Source: Rhodanobacter sp. (lineage in GTDB: Bacteria; Pseudomonadota; Gammaproteobacteria; Xanthomonadales; Rhodanobacteraceae). Taken from it: a stretch of DNA of 5,696 nt. The position numbers were made by a program, and so were the translations under genes. Location: assembly GCA_026193555.1 (NCBI GenBank), contig JAPHUU010000179.1:1-5696 (forward strand), read 5' to 3'. Below the pieces are notes generated by a model. The model made no database searches, was not told where the DNA came from, and saw only the letters and a list, made by a program, of their open reading frames with translations. Positions 1 to 5,696 of the stretch are shown here, piece by piece. Numbering within the stretch: position 1 is the stretch's first letter; each line of letters begins with the position of its first letter.

Positions 1-2331
1 GTGTTCCTGCTGGTCGGTACCGTGATCGGCATCGGCTGGCAGCTCGGTCATGGGTATACGCACATCGAGCCGGGCCTGTACCTGGCGACGTTGGCATTGA
101 ACGCGATTCCGTTCGTGCTGCTGGCGGTGCTGGCGCTGTTCCTGCAGGTGCTGTCGAACAACAAGTTTCTCGGCTATCTGCTGACCATCCTGTGGTTCGT
201 CGCCCAGATCGGTTTCGGCCTGCTGCACTGGGAGCAGAACCTCTACAACTACGGCAATGCGCCGAGCGTGCCGTATTCGGACATGAACGGCTTCGGGCAT
301 TTCCTCGGCGCCGCGCTGTGGTTCGACTTCTACTGGGCGAGCTGCGCCGTGGTCTTGCTGGTGCTGGCCGCGCTGTTCTGGGTGCGCGGCACCGACGCCG
401 CCTGGCGTGACCGGCTGCGCGAAGCGCGCGCACGGATGCATCGGCCGGCGCAACTCACGCTGGTGCTGGCCCTGCTCGCGTTCGTCGGCAGTGGCAGCTG
501 GATCTACTACAACACCAACGTGCTCAACCATTTCCAGAGCAGCACGGCGAAGCTGCGCCAGCGCGCTGACTACGAGAAGAAGTACGCGAAGTACGAGGAT
601 CTGCCGCAACCGCGGATCACAGCGGTGAAAGCGGACGTCGACATCTACCCGTACCGGCGCAAGCTGGAGATCCGCGGCCACTACACGCTGGTGAACAAGC
701 ACAGCGCGCCGATCAGCGAACTGTACGTCAACTTCACTGACGGCTTCACCGTGAAGTCGCTGGTGTTCGCACCGCATGACACGGTCAGCGCGGACAAGGC
801 GCTGGGCTTCACCGTCTACCGTCTGAAGACCCCGCTGGCAGCGGGCGCCTCGATGAACTTCGACTTCACGCTGGAGTACGCACCGCAGGGCTTCACCAAC
901 AGTCCGGAAGGAGAGTTCCTGGTCCACAACGGCACCTTCTTCAACAACCAGGTGATGCCGCAGTTCGGCTACCAAAGCCGAGTGCAGATCACCGACCGCA
1001 ACGATCGCCGCAAATACGGCCTCAAGGGCGAGGTGCCACGGATGCCGAAACTCGGCGACGAGAAGGCGCGCGCCAACACCTACATCAGCAACGACGCGGA
1101 CTGGATCAGCTTCGACACCACGGTGTCCACCGCCGCCGACCAGATTGCAGTGGCACCGGGTTACCTGCAGAAGGAATGGACCGCCAACGGCCGACGTTAC
1201 TTCCACTACACGATGGATCAGCCGATGCTGAACTTCTTCTCCTACCTGTCGGCGCGCTATGCGGTGAAGCAGGTCGAGTGGAAGGGAGTGCAGATCGGCG
1301 TCTACTACAACCCGGCGCATGCCTGGAACGTGGACCGGATGATCCAGGCGGTGAAGGATTCGCTGGACTATTACGATGCGAACTACACGCCGTACCAGTT
1401 CCGGCAGCTGCGCATCCTTGAGTTTCCCAACTACGCCGGCTTTGCGCAGTCGTTTGCGAACACCGTGCCGTTCTCCGAATCGATCGGCTTCATCGCCGAC
1501 CTGCGCGACAAGTCCAGGATCGACTACGTCTACTACGTCACCGCGCACGAAGTGGCGCATCAGTGGTGGGCACATCGGGTGATCGGCGCCAACATGCAGG
1601 GCTCGACGATGCTCAGCGAGTCGCTGGCGCAATACTCGGCACTGATGGTGATGAAGCACAAGTACGGCGCCGAACAGATGCGCAAGTTCCTCAAGTACGA
1701 GCTGGACCGCTACCTGGCCGGACGTGCCACCGAGAAGCTGGCCGAGGAGCCACTGGCGAAAGTCGAGAACCAGCAATACATCCACTACCGCAAGGGCTCG
1801 CTGGTGTTCTATGCGCTGCAGGACTATATCGGCGAGGACGTGCTGGACCGCATGCTGAAACAATTCCTGCTCGACAAGGGTTTCCAGCCGCCGCCCTACA
1901 CCGACTCGCAGGAGTTCATGGACGCGCTGGCCAAGGCCGCCGGCCCGCAATGGAAGCCGCTGCTGGACGACCTGTTCTGGAAGATCACCCTGTTCGACAA
2001 CCGCATCACCGACGCCACAGCGAAGAAACTTCCCGACGGCAAGTACGAGGTGACCCTGAAGGTGCACGCCGGCAAGGTCTACGTCGATGGCACCGGCAAG
2101 GAGACCAAGGGCACACCCGACATCCCGATCGAGATCGGCGTGTTCGCCGCCTCGCCCGGCAAGGGCCAGGATGGCAAGCCGCTGTACCTGAAAAAGCAGC
2201 GGGTGCCGGATGGCGACAGCACGATCACCGTGACTGTGGACAGCAAGCCGTTCGATGCCGGCATCGACCCCTACAACGAACTGATCGACCGCGTGTCCCG
2301 CGACAACCGGCGGCCGGTGACGCTGCAGTAG
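1..2331 (+). CDS. ABC-2-type permease / M1 family aminopeptidase fusion protein (3' part; 5' end outside window)
   Basis: Membrane-anchored zinc metallopeptidase of the M1 family. It probably removes N-terminal residues from peptides on the outer face of the cytoplasmic membrane; the substrate is unknown. Counting from base 1, hydrophobic helices lie near residues 1-12, 27-51, 57-75, 104-128 and 151-170. A family-typical linker follows (YEKKYAKYEDLPQP, 191-204), then a beta-rich domain. The peptidase core has the zinc ligands HEVAH (516-520) and a Glu in LSESLAQYSALM (E540), plus the likely catalytic Tyr in YRKG (Y596). A C-terminal beta domain runs to the TAG stop. Family members I know of are about 1,200 residues with an ABC-2 permease-like N-terminus, so about a third is missing on the left. 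The GTG at base 1 is then probably an internal Val codon. An ABC ATPase gene often lies upstream in such loci, but it would be out of view. The catalytic motifs are slightly atypical (see findings). Confidence 0.93.
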   Translation: MFLLVGTVIGIGWQLGHGYTHIEPGLYLATLALNAIPFVLLAVLALFLQVLSNNKFLGYLLTILWFVAQIGFGLLHWEQNLYNYGNAPSVPYSDMNGFGHFLGAALWFDFYWASCAVVLLVLAALFWVRGTDAAWRDRLREARARMHRPAQLTLVLALLAFVGSGSWIYYNTNVLNHFQSSTAKLRQRADYEKKYAKYEDLPQPRITAVKADVDIYPYRRKLEIRGHYTLVNKHSAPISELYVNFTDGFTVKSLVFAPHDTVSADKALGFTVYRLKTPLAAGASMNFDFTLEYAPQGFTNSPEGEFLVHNGTFFNNQVMPQFGYQSRVQITDRNDRRKYGLKGEVPRMPKLGDEKARANTYISNDADWISFDTTVSTAADQIAVAPGYLQKEWTANGRRYFHYTMDQPMLNFFSYLSARYAVKQVEWKGVQIGVYYNPAHAWNVDRMIQAVKDSLDYYDANYTPYQFRQLRILEFPNYAGFAQSFANTVPFSESIGFIADLRDKSRIDYVYYVTAHEVAHQWWAHRVIGANMQGSTMLSESLAQYSALMVMKHKYGAEQMRKFLKYELDRYLAGRATEKLAEEPLAKVENQQYIHYRKGSLVFYALQDYIGEDVLDRMLKQFLLDKGFQPPPYTDSQEFMDALAKAAGPQWKPLLDDLFWKITLFDNRITDATAKKLPDGKYEVTLKVHAGKVYVDGTGKETKGTPDIPIEIGVFAASPGKGQDGKPLYLKKQRVPDGDSTITVTVDSKPFDAGIDPYNELIDRVSRDNRRPVTLQ

Positions 2332-2339
2332 ACCCACGC

Positions 2340-2368
2340 TCCCCGAGCCGGTGCACGCTCACTGGGGA
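2340..2368. terminator. possible hairpin just after the M1 peptidase gene
   Basis: Nine bases after the TAG stop, TCCCCGAGC (2340-2348) can pair with GCTC (2357-2360) and GGGGA (2364-2368), leaving a 3-nt bulge and an 8-nt loop. It is in the right place for a transcription terminator of the plus-strand gene. No T-run follows, so an intrinsic terminator is not proven. Confidence 0.3.
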
Positions 2369-2434
2369 ACGCGGACAACCAGCAGGGTCGAAGAGGAAGT
2401 CATGCATGACGCGGGCCCGTACGGAGACGTCCTC

Positions 2435-2461
2435 GCCAGCCGGTCAGGGCGTCCCGCTGGC
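2435..2461. terminator. possible bidirectional terminator hairpin between convergent genes
   Basis: GCCAGC (2435-2440) pairs perfectly with GCTGGC (2456-2461). After one C-C mismatch the stem continues with GG (2442-2443) pairing CC (2453-2454). The hairpin lies 21 bp past the stop of the minus-strand DUF2845-like gene, within the 151-bp space where two genes converge. This is the usual place for a shared terminator. There is no T-tract on either strand, so the call rests on position and pairing only. Confidence 0.33.
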
Positions 2462-2482
2462 CGGCGCTCGGCGGGGCTCGGC

Positions 2483-2803
2483 TCACTCGCGGCGGTCGTC
2501 GATGTCGACTACCTGGTCGTCGACGATCGTCACCGTGGTCACATGATCGCCGCGACGGTAGAGCCAGCGCTCGCCACCGGCGGCCGCATCCGCACCACGC
2601 GAGTGGCGGCTGCTGCGACGGTTGCTGCTTCTGCGCGACCGGCTGTGGTGGGATTTGCGGGTCGGTTTGCCCAGCAACTCGGTGACGCGAAGCGCGCTGT
2701 CGCCGGCCGTCAGCACCTGGGTGCCGACACGCAGGGTGCTGGTTGCCTGCACAGCGGCCGCGAGGCTGCACAGGGCGAGGATCAGAAAATAGCGTCGCAT
2801 CAT
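2483..2803 (-). CDS. small secreted DUF2845-like protein with Arg/Ser-rich linker
   Basis: This is a 106-residue protein of unknown function. Residues 1-20 form a signal peptide (MMRRYFLILALCSLAAAVQA), so the product is probably periplasmic. The mature part opens with STLRVGTQVLTAGDSALRVTELLGKP (22-47) and closes with ERWLYRRGDHVTTVTIVDDQVVDI (78-101). This split pattern, a GD-S turn with an LGKP motif followed by an ERW-Y strand pair, matches what I know of DUF2845 proteins. The Cys often found in their LRCG motif is Val here. Between the halves lies a low-complexity basic stretch (about 49-69) rich in Ser, Arg and His. The start was chosen at the ATG pair just before the signal peptide. GGGAG (2807-2811) lies 3 nt from the first ATG and 6 nt from the second, so the second (2800) may be the true start. 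A longer frame beginning at 2908 would bury the signal peptide and run through an inverted repeat, so it was rejected. Convergent with the M1 peptidase gene. Confidence 0.8.
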   Translation of the reverse strand: MMRRYFLILALCSLAAAVQATSTLRVGTQVLTAGDSALRVTELLGKPTRKSHHSRSRRSSNRRSSRHSRGADAAAGGERWLYRRGDHVTTVTIVDDQVVDIDDRRE

Positions 2804-2806
2804 GCG

Positions 2807-2811
2807 CTCCC
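2807..2811 (-). promoter_or_regulatory. ribosome-binding site of the DUF2845-like gene
   Basis: On the minus strand GGGAG precedes a tandem ATG-ATG by 3 and 6 nt. The spacing favours translation from the second ATG and supports the short, signal-peptide-bearing form of the protein. Confidence 0.55.
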
Positions 2812-2816
2812 ATGGA

Positions 2817-2862
2817 GGATCAAGGCCAGACCCCCCGCCTCTTGCAGGAGCGACCTTGATCC
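2817..2862. repeat. 9-bp perfect inverted repeat with REP-like arm, ahead of the DUF2845-like gene
   Basis: GGATCAAGG (2817-2825) and CCTTGATCC (2854-2862) are perfect inverted copies separated by 28 nt. The right arm sits in GCAGGAGCGACCTTGATC (2844-2861). From memory this resembles the degenerate GTAGGAGCGAC... intergenic palindromes common in Xanthomonas-group and Pseudomonas genomes. On the minus strand the structure ends only 5 nt before the GGGAG ribosome-binding site, and its loop holds a run of six G. It could be a decayed REP element, a terminator for the upstream DUF924 gene, or a leader hairpin affecting translation. I cannot decide among these. Confidence 0.45.
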
Positions 2863-2894
2863 AGCATGCCTTCCACGTACCGCCAGCGCCTAGC

Positions 2895-2927
2895 GGGTCA
2901 CGAGCCAATCGGCGCAGGCCTCGACCC
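2895..2927. terminator. possible imperfect hairpin after the DUF924 gene
   Basis: GGGTC (2895-2899) pairs with GACCC (2923-2927). After a 2-nt bulge, GAGCC (2902-2906) pairs with GG and CTC (2917-2918, 2920-2922), with one bulged C. It lies 15 bp past the minus-strand stop of the DUF924 gene, where a terminator would be expected. There is no T-run, so the evidence is weak. Confidence 0.22.
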
Positions 2928-2941
2928 CGGCTCCGCGTCAG

Positions 2942-3517
2942 TCAAAACCCCGCCCCCGGCTGGGCCAGATAGGCCAGCTCGGCGGGCGTGCTGGTCCGAC
3001 CCAGCACCGCGTTGCGATGCGGAAAGCGGCCAAAACGCGCGATCACCTCGCGGTGTCGACGCGCATAGTCGAGGAATCCCTCAAAGCGCGCGCGCTGTCC
3101 GATGGGCGCCTCCACGCACAGCGCCTCGAACAGTGCCACCGAACGCTGCTGCAGCGTCAGGTCCTCGGCGTGTTCCAGCGGCAGGTAGGCGAACACGCGC
3201 TGCACGGCCGTCAATGCACGGTCGGCACCGCGGTCGATGCCCGCCAGCGCCAGCTGCTGCGCCCTGGGGTCCTGCGCCCATGCGCGGGGGTCGTGCCGGT
3301 ACAGGTTGCGGCTGCACTGATCCAGCAGGATCAACAACGCCAACCAACCCGGCGCCGTCGCGGCCCAGTCATCGAGGCGCCCCTCGGCGGCGGCCTCGGC
3401 GGCGGCACCGAAGCGCTGGCGCAGCGCCGCATCGAACACCGGGTCCGCCGCGAACCAGTGCGCGGCGTTTTCATCGGCAAACCAGAAGGCGAGCAGGCTT
3501 TCGGCGGCGGGAAGCAT
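2942..3517 (-). CDS. DUF924 family protein (soluble, helical)
   Basis: This 191-residue cytoplasmic protein has no signal peptide and belongs to the DUF924 family, whose biochemical role is not known to me. Hallmarks along the chain are LLAFWF (8-13), HWFAADPVFDAALRQRFG (20-37), GWLALLILLDQCSRNLYR (57-74), FAYLPLEHAEDL (109-120) and RFGRFPHRNAVLGRTSTPAE (161-180). These correspond to the conserved FWF, LDQFPRNIYR, YLPLxHSE and RFGRFPHRN blocks of the family, all present in order, so the protein looks complete and intact. One departure is LDQC-S in place of the usual LDQF-P. Length is near the family norm. The start is secure by frame: an in-frame TAA (3527-3529) lies four codons upstream and this ATG is the first candidate, although no clear Shine-Dalgarno sequence precedes it. 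The gene follows the DUF2884 gene by 71 bp and may be cotranscribed with it. Confidence 0.92.
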   Translation of the reverse strand: MLPAAESLLAFWFADENAAHWFAADPVFDAALRQRFGAAAEAAAEGRLDDWAATAPGWLALLILLDQCSRNLYRHDPRAWAQDPRAQQLALAGIDRGADRALTAVQRVFAYLPLEHAEDLTLQQRSVALFEALCVEAPIGQRARFEGFLDYARRHREVIARFGRFPHRNAVLGRTSTPAELAYLAQPGAGF

Positions 3518-3588
3518 GCAGCAAGGTTATTCCCGGCCGCTCCTGCCGTCGACCATCCGCAGGCTCACGCGATGCGCGCGGCCCCGGC

Positions 3589-4341
3589 TCAACGGCCGAT
3601 CTGCAACAGGCCGAGCGGCTGCCTGTTGCTGCCGCGCACGCCCTGCTGCAAGTCGGCCAGACGCCGGACCGCCGGGCACAGCGCCTCGATCTGCGGGCGC
3701 AAGGCCTGCATCCGCTGCTGCAGCCGCGGCTGCAGGTCGGTGGCCAGCGAGGCGGCACGATCGCGCAGGCTGGCGGCGGTCTGCAGGTCACCACTCAAGG
3801 CAGCGTTGAGCGCCTGCTGCCCCAGATCGGCGGCCAGCAGGGGCAACACGTCGGCAGCCACCTGATTGGCATACTGCTCGATCGCGGCACCCTGCCAGTC
3901 GTGCGTACTGCGGCTGGCGGCGATGCGTTGCTTCAGGTCCGCGGCATGCGCGGCCAATCGGCGACCCAGTTCCGTGCGGGTGTCGGCGTCCAGCCCCATG
4001 CCAGCGGCTTCGGCGCGCAGCGCCCGCACCGCCATGTCCACCCCGTTCTTCGCCACCGTACGTACCTGCGGTGCCAGCGCGCGCAGGTCATGCTCGAACA
4101 GCGCCATGCGGTCGCGGTCCTCCGCGTTGAGCCGCACCTCGACACCGTCGGTACGCAATTCGCCATGCCGGATGTCGATCCGCAGCGGCGCCGGGGCAGT
4201 GCGATCGAACAGGACGTCGCCGGCATCGAGCGTGACGTCGTAACTGCTGCTGGCATGACAGGTGCTGGCCAGATCCTGCGCATGCAGCGCGGGTGCGCTC
4301 AGCAGGCCGAGGATGACGACAACGAGGGAATGGAAACGCAT
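3589..4341 (-). CDS. secreted DUF2884 family protein (YggN-like)
   Basis: This 250-residue protein has a signal peptide (residues 1-21, cleavage likely after ALHA), so it should be periplasmic. The mature part begins with a short beta-rich section (about 27-72: CHASSSYDVTLDAGDV, LRIDIRHGEL, GVEVRLNAEDRD). A long Ala/Leu/Arg/Gln-rich helical region (about 73-235) with a coiled-coil look follows. The order matches E. coli YggN, which I recall as a Cys-x(4-6)-D-V start, an LNAAQREQ-like step into helices and a late Cys before the last helix. Here Cys28 and Cys222 occupy those places and may form a disulfide. The family has no established function. The start was set at ATG 4341. A TTG two codons upstream (4347) is a possible alternative, and GGAT (4351-4354) upstream fits either poorly. 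Flanked by the TonB_C gene (103 bp upstream) and the DUF924 gene (71 bp downstream). Confidence 0.85.
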   Translation of the reverse strand: MRFHSLVVVILGLLSAPALHAQDLASTCHASSSYDVTLDAGDVLFDRTAPAPLRIDIRHGELRTDGVEVRLNAEDRDRMALFEHDLRALAPQVRTVAKNGVDMAVRALRAEAAGMGLDADTRTELGRRLAAHAADLKQRIAASRSTHDWQGAAIEQYANQVAADVLPLLAADLGQQALNAALSGDLQTAASLRDRAASLATDLQPRLQQRMQALRPQIEALCPAVRRLADLQQGVRGSNRQPLGLLQIGR

Positions 4342-4410
4342 CAGCAAGTGATCCGTGCAGGAACCTCGCTTACCGATACCCGCCGCGCTGCCAACCTCGG
4401 CTGAACAGGG

Positions 4411-4440
4411 CGCGCCCGCAAGCTGCCGCGACGGGGCGCG
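4411..4440 (-). terminator. GC-rich hairpin 4 nt after the TonB_C-domain gene
   Basis: CGCGCCC (4411-4417) and GGGCGCG (4434-4440) form a perfect 7-bp all-GC stem around a 16-nt loop. It begins 4 nt past the minus-strand TGA of the TonB_C gene. Position and strength suit a terminator for that gene, although only a weakly U-containing tail (CCCTGTTC on the minus strand) follows. The left arm also overlaps a 10-bp palindrome, GGGCGCGCCC (4408-4417), so an alternative pairing exists. Confidence 0.42.
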
Positions 4441-4444
4441 ACGA

Positions 4445-5314
4445 TCAATCGCCGGCGAGCGGTGTCTTCAGGCGCAAACCGTTGATATCAAACCAGTTCA
4501 CGCCCGACTCCCGATCGCCAGGCGTGGCAAATGCACCGACGAAGATGGGCTGATCCTCGGGAAGCCAGGGGATCGGCTCGCGCGGACCGGGCAGGTAGTC
4601 TTGCCACTCGCCATACCCGTCCTTGCAGGGATGAGAATCGCTGCCAAGGGCGTAAAGGCAAAACTTGACGGGGATGGGAACAATCCGGCTGGAATATGCG
4701 CCGTGGATGCCGGCAGTTTGTGGACCGAACGTCCACGTTCGCACGGCGATGACGGCAGCCCTGGCCAGCTCATGGCGCCCTTTCCACATGGTGCGTACGT
4801 TGGCCCTGACAAACAGATTGACCTGCTCTGCAGCCACATCCTCGACTGAACCGTTCCGATCTATTTTTACCGCCAGCAATACCTCGCCCGACACGCCATC
4901 CTGCATGGCTGATTGAGGGTATCTTGGCTCGACGCGCGAAGCGGCAGACTTTACCGGCGACCCGTAGGTTCCAAAGGAAGCGCCACCCACCCACTCGGTG
5001 TAATGATCCTTCGCCGTTTGCCGTGCAACCACTCGCAGGCTCATCGCCGCCTTCGTGGTGCTTGCCTTGCCAGCCATCACGACTGGCTGGAACTGCCACG
5101 ACGGCACGGTCTTGGCAATGAGCGCAACTACCCCCGGCGGCAGCTTTTCCGGATGGTCGAGCAGATAGCTCTGGACGCTGCCGTCTTGTGACACCACGAT
5201 CGAGCCAGTGACCGCCATGGTGGCCTGCGATTGATCGGCACGGTCATCCATGGGACCGGCCAGCGCGGAGCCGGCGAGACACAGGCCACACAACCCGATC
5301 AGCGCGCGTTTCAT
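4445..5314 (-). CDS. secreted protein with tandem TonB C-terminal-like domains
   Basis: This 289-residue protein has a signal peptide (MKRALIGLCGLCLAGSALA, 1-19), so it is probably a free periplasmic protein. Residues about 129-200 are a clear TonB C-terminal domain: EPRYPQSAMQDGVSGEVLLA, KIDRNGSVEDVAA, then AAVIAVRTWTFGP. Residues about 34-97 look like a second, diverged unit: VTGSIVVSQDGSVQSY, then TVPSWQFQPVVMAGKAS. The C-terminal 85 residues are unassigned and contain Cys219 and Cys230, a possible disulfide. Unlike a true TonB it has no N-terminal anchoring helix with a Pro-rich spacer. A role in energising outer-membrane transport therefore cannot be assumed, even though automated tools may name it 'energy transducer TonB'. 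The start at 5314 is preceded by a G-run (5320-5325) 5 nt away and sits right at the signal peptide. An in-frame ATG at 5356 would add 14 polar residues and is less likely. Confidence 0.85.
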   Translation of the reverse strand: MKRALIGLCGLCLAGSALAGPMDDRADQSQATMAVTGSIVVSQDGSVQSYLLDHPEKLPPGVVALIAKTVPSWQFQPVVMAGKASTTKAAMSLRVVARQTAKDHYTEWVGGASFGTYGSPVKSAASRVEPRYPQSAMQDGVSGEVLLAVKIDRNGSVEDVAAEQVNLFVRANVRTMWKGRHELARAAVIAVRTWTFGPQTAGIHGAYSSRIVPIPVKFCLYALGSDSHPCKDGYGEWQDYLPGPREPIPWLPEDQPIFVGAFATPGDRESGVNWFDINGLRLKTPLAGD

Positions 5315-5337
5315 CCGTGCCCCCCAGTGAGCAGGGT

Positions 5338-5369
5338 GCCAGTCTGGCGCTGCCATGCGCGATTGGCAA
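5338..5369 (-). promoter_or_regulatory. candidate promoter with overlapping small palindrome, TonB_C-domain gene
   Basis: On the minus strand TTGCCA (5369-5364) resembles a -35 box (5 of 6 to TTGACA). It is followed after exactly 17 nt by CAGACT (5346-5341), a poor -10 box (3 of 6). The perfect odd palindrome GCCAGTCTGGC (5338-5348) covers this -10 and could be an operator. The start codon is 24 bp further on. This is a reading by eye, and the weak -10 keeps confidence low. Confidence 0.22.
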
Positions 5370-5400
5370 CCTGCGCTGGCGGGTGAAATCCGGGCGCAGG
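5370..5400 (-). terminator. hairpin after the partial membrane-protein gene
   Basis: CCTGCGC (5370-5376) and GCGCAGG (5394-5400) form a perfect 7-bp stem. Inside it CGG (5380-5382) can pair with CCG (5390-5392) around a 7-nt loop. It lies 30 bp after the minus-strand stop at 5431 and immediately before the candidate promoter of the next gene, which fits a terminator separating the two units. Only TT follows the stem on the minus strand, so it is not a classical intrinsic terminator. Confidence 0.38.
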
Positions 5401-5430
5401 ATATTGCGTCAGCAGCGCCGAACGCGTGGT

Positions 5431-5696
5431 TCAGCGCGAGCGGCGAAATTGCAGCCGCACGGCCGGGCGGCCGAGCTGGTGTTCCAACCAGAACAGCAGC
5501 GGGAGGGCAATCGCCTTCAGCGCGAACACCACCACCCAGGTGCGCAGAGCGCGGTCGGCCATCCAGACCGCCGCCTGCCCCAACTGCGGCTGCGCCATCG
5601 CCTGCTGACGGGCATTCACCAAATCATGCCACTGCGACAGCATCAGGGCGCCGCTGACCAGGGCCCACAGCGCCAGCGCCACCGCCAGCAAGCGCA
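5431..5696 (-). CDS. small inner-membrane protein, two predicted helices (5' end outside window)
   Basis: The open frame runs off the right edge. The first full codon visible is CGC, followed by LLAVALALWALVSGALML. I do not recognise the family. Two hydrophobic stretches stand out, counted from the TTG at 5691: about residues 2-20 and 49-68 (TWVVVFALKAIALPLLFWLE). A polar, Gln/Ala-rich loop of about 28 residues (SQWHDLVNARQQ...) separates them. The C-terminus is strongly basic (RPAVRLQFRRSR), which by the positive-inside rule suggests a cytoplasmic end and a loop in the periplasm. The TTG could serve as a start, but no ribosome-binding site can be seen before the window ends, so the true start is probably beyond it. 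The coding call rests on the protein-like alternation of hydrophobic and charged segments and on minus-strand co-orientation with its neighbours. Confidence 0.6.
   Translation of the reverse strand, partial: RLLAVALALWALVSGALMLSQWHDLVNARQQAMAQPQLGQAAVWMADRALRTWVVVFALKAIALPLLFWLEHQLGRPAVRLQFRRSR

Noticed and set aside
1..3. GTG at base 1 as the true start of the M1 fusion protein
   Set aside because: It opens in the middle of a hydrophobic helix with no upstream sequence to judge, and the family usually carries several hundred more N-terminal residues. It is best treated as truncated by the window edge.
2332..2482. Possible small gene or RNA in the 151-bp convergent intergenic space
   Set aside because: I found no convincing start with a ribosome-binding site and no promoter-like pair, only two hairpins consistent with transcription ends.
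1563..2546. Plus-strand open frame of 327 codons overlapping the M1 peptidase gene
   Set aside because: It is a frame-shifted reading of the peptidase gene with Arg/Gly-rich low-complexity protein, while the other frame carries the zinc-binding motif and continues to a proper C-terminus.
2400..2813. Alternative minus-strand frame of 137 codons over the DUF2845-like gene
   Set aside because: It is Arg/Pro/Gln-rich with no signal peptide or motif, whereas the overlapping frame has a signal peptide, a ribosome-binding site and recognisable conserved blocks.
2866..4404. Plus-strand open frame of 512 codons opposite the DUF924 and DUF2884 genes
   Set aside because: The translation is Arg/Pro/Ala/Gln-rich with no recognisable domain. 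It runs through two genes with clear family motifs on the other strand. Long antisense frames are expected at this GC content.
4355..4849. Plus-strand open frame of 164 codons opposite the 3' end of the TonB_C gene
   Set aside because: It has no family resemblance and lies antisense to a gene with a clear TonB_C domain.

Overview
The window looks like chromosomal DNA from a high-GC gammaproteobacterium of the Xanthomonadales/Lysobacterales, most likely a Rhodanobacter- or Dyella-like member of the Rhodanobacteraceae. I base this on GC-rich third codon positions and on protein families common in that group (DUF2845-like, DUF2884, TonB C-terminal-domain secreted proteins). The lineage is an inference from reading alone.

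Layout: positions 1-2331 (+) hold the 3' two thirds of a large membrane protein. It ends in an M1-type zinc aminopeptidase domain preceded by ABC-2-permease-like membrane helices, and its beginning lies left of the window. It faces a run of five minus-strand genes. In their direction of transcription (right to left) these are a partial two-helix membrane protein (5696-5431), a secreted protein with two TonB_C-like units (5314-4445), a secreted DUF2884/YggN-like protein (4341-3589), a soluble DUF924 protein (3517-2942) and a small secreted DUF2845-like protein with an Arg/Ser-rich linker (2803-2483). Gaps between them are 71-138 bp, and several hold GC-rich hairpins. They may therefore be separate transcription units or a loose cluster rather than a tightly coupled operon.

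Three of the minus-strand proteins have signal peptides and one is an inner-membrane protein. The plus-strand peptidase domain also sits outside the cytoplasmic membrane. The common theme is the cell envelope, but no shared pathway can be read from the sequence.

I see no mobile element, CRISPR array, tRNA or rRNA. The region looks like ordinary chromosomal housekeeping/envelope DNA. The points most worth a second look are the atypical active-site layout of the M1 domain, the duplicated TonB_C fold in a protein with no anchor, the Arg/Ser-rich insert, and a long-armed inverted repeat just ahead of the DUF2845-like gene's ribosome-binding site.
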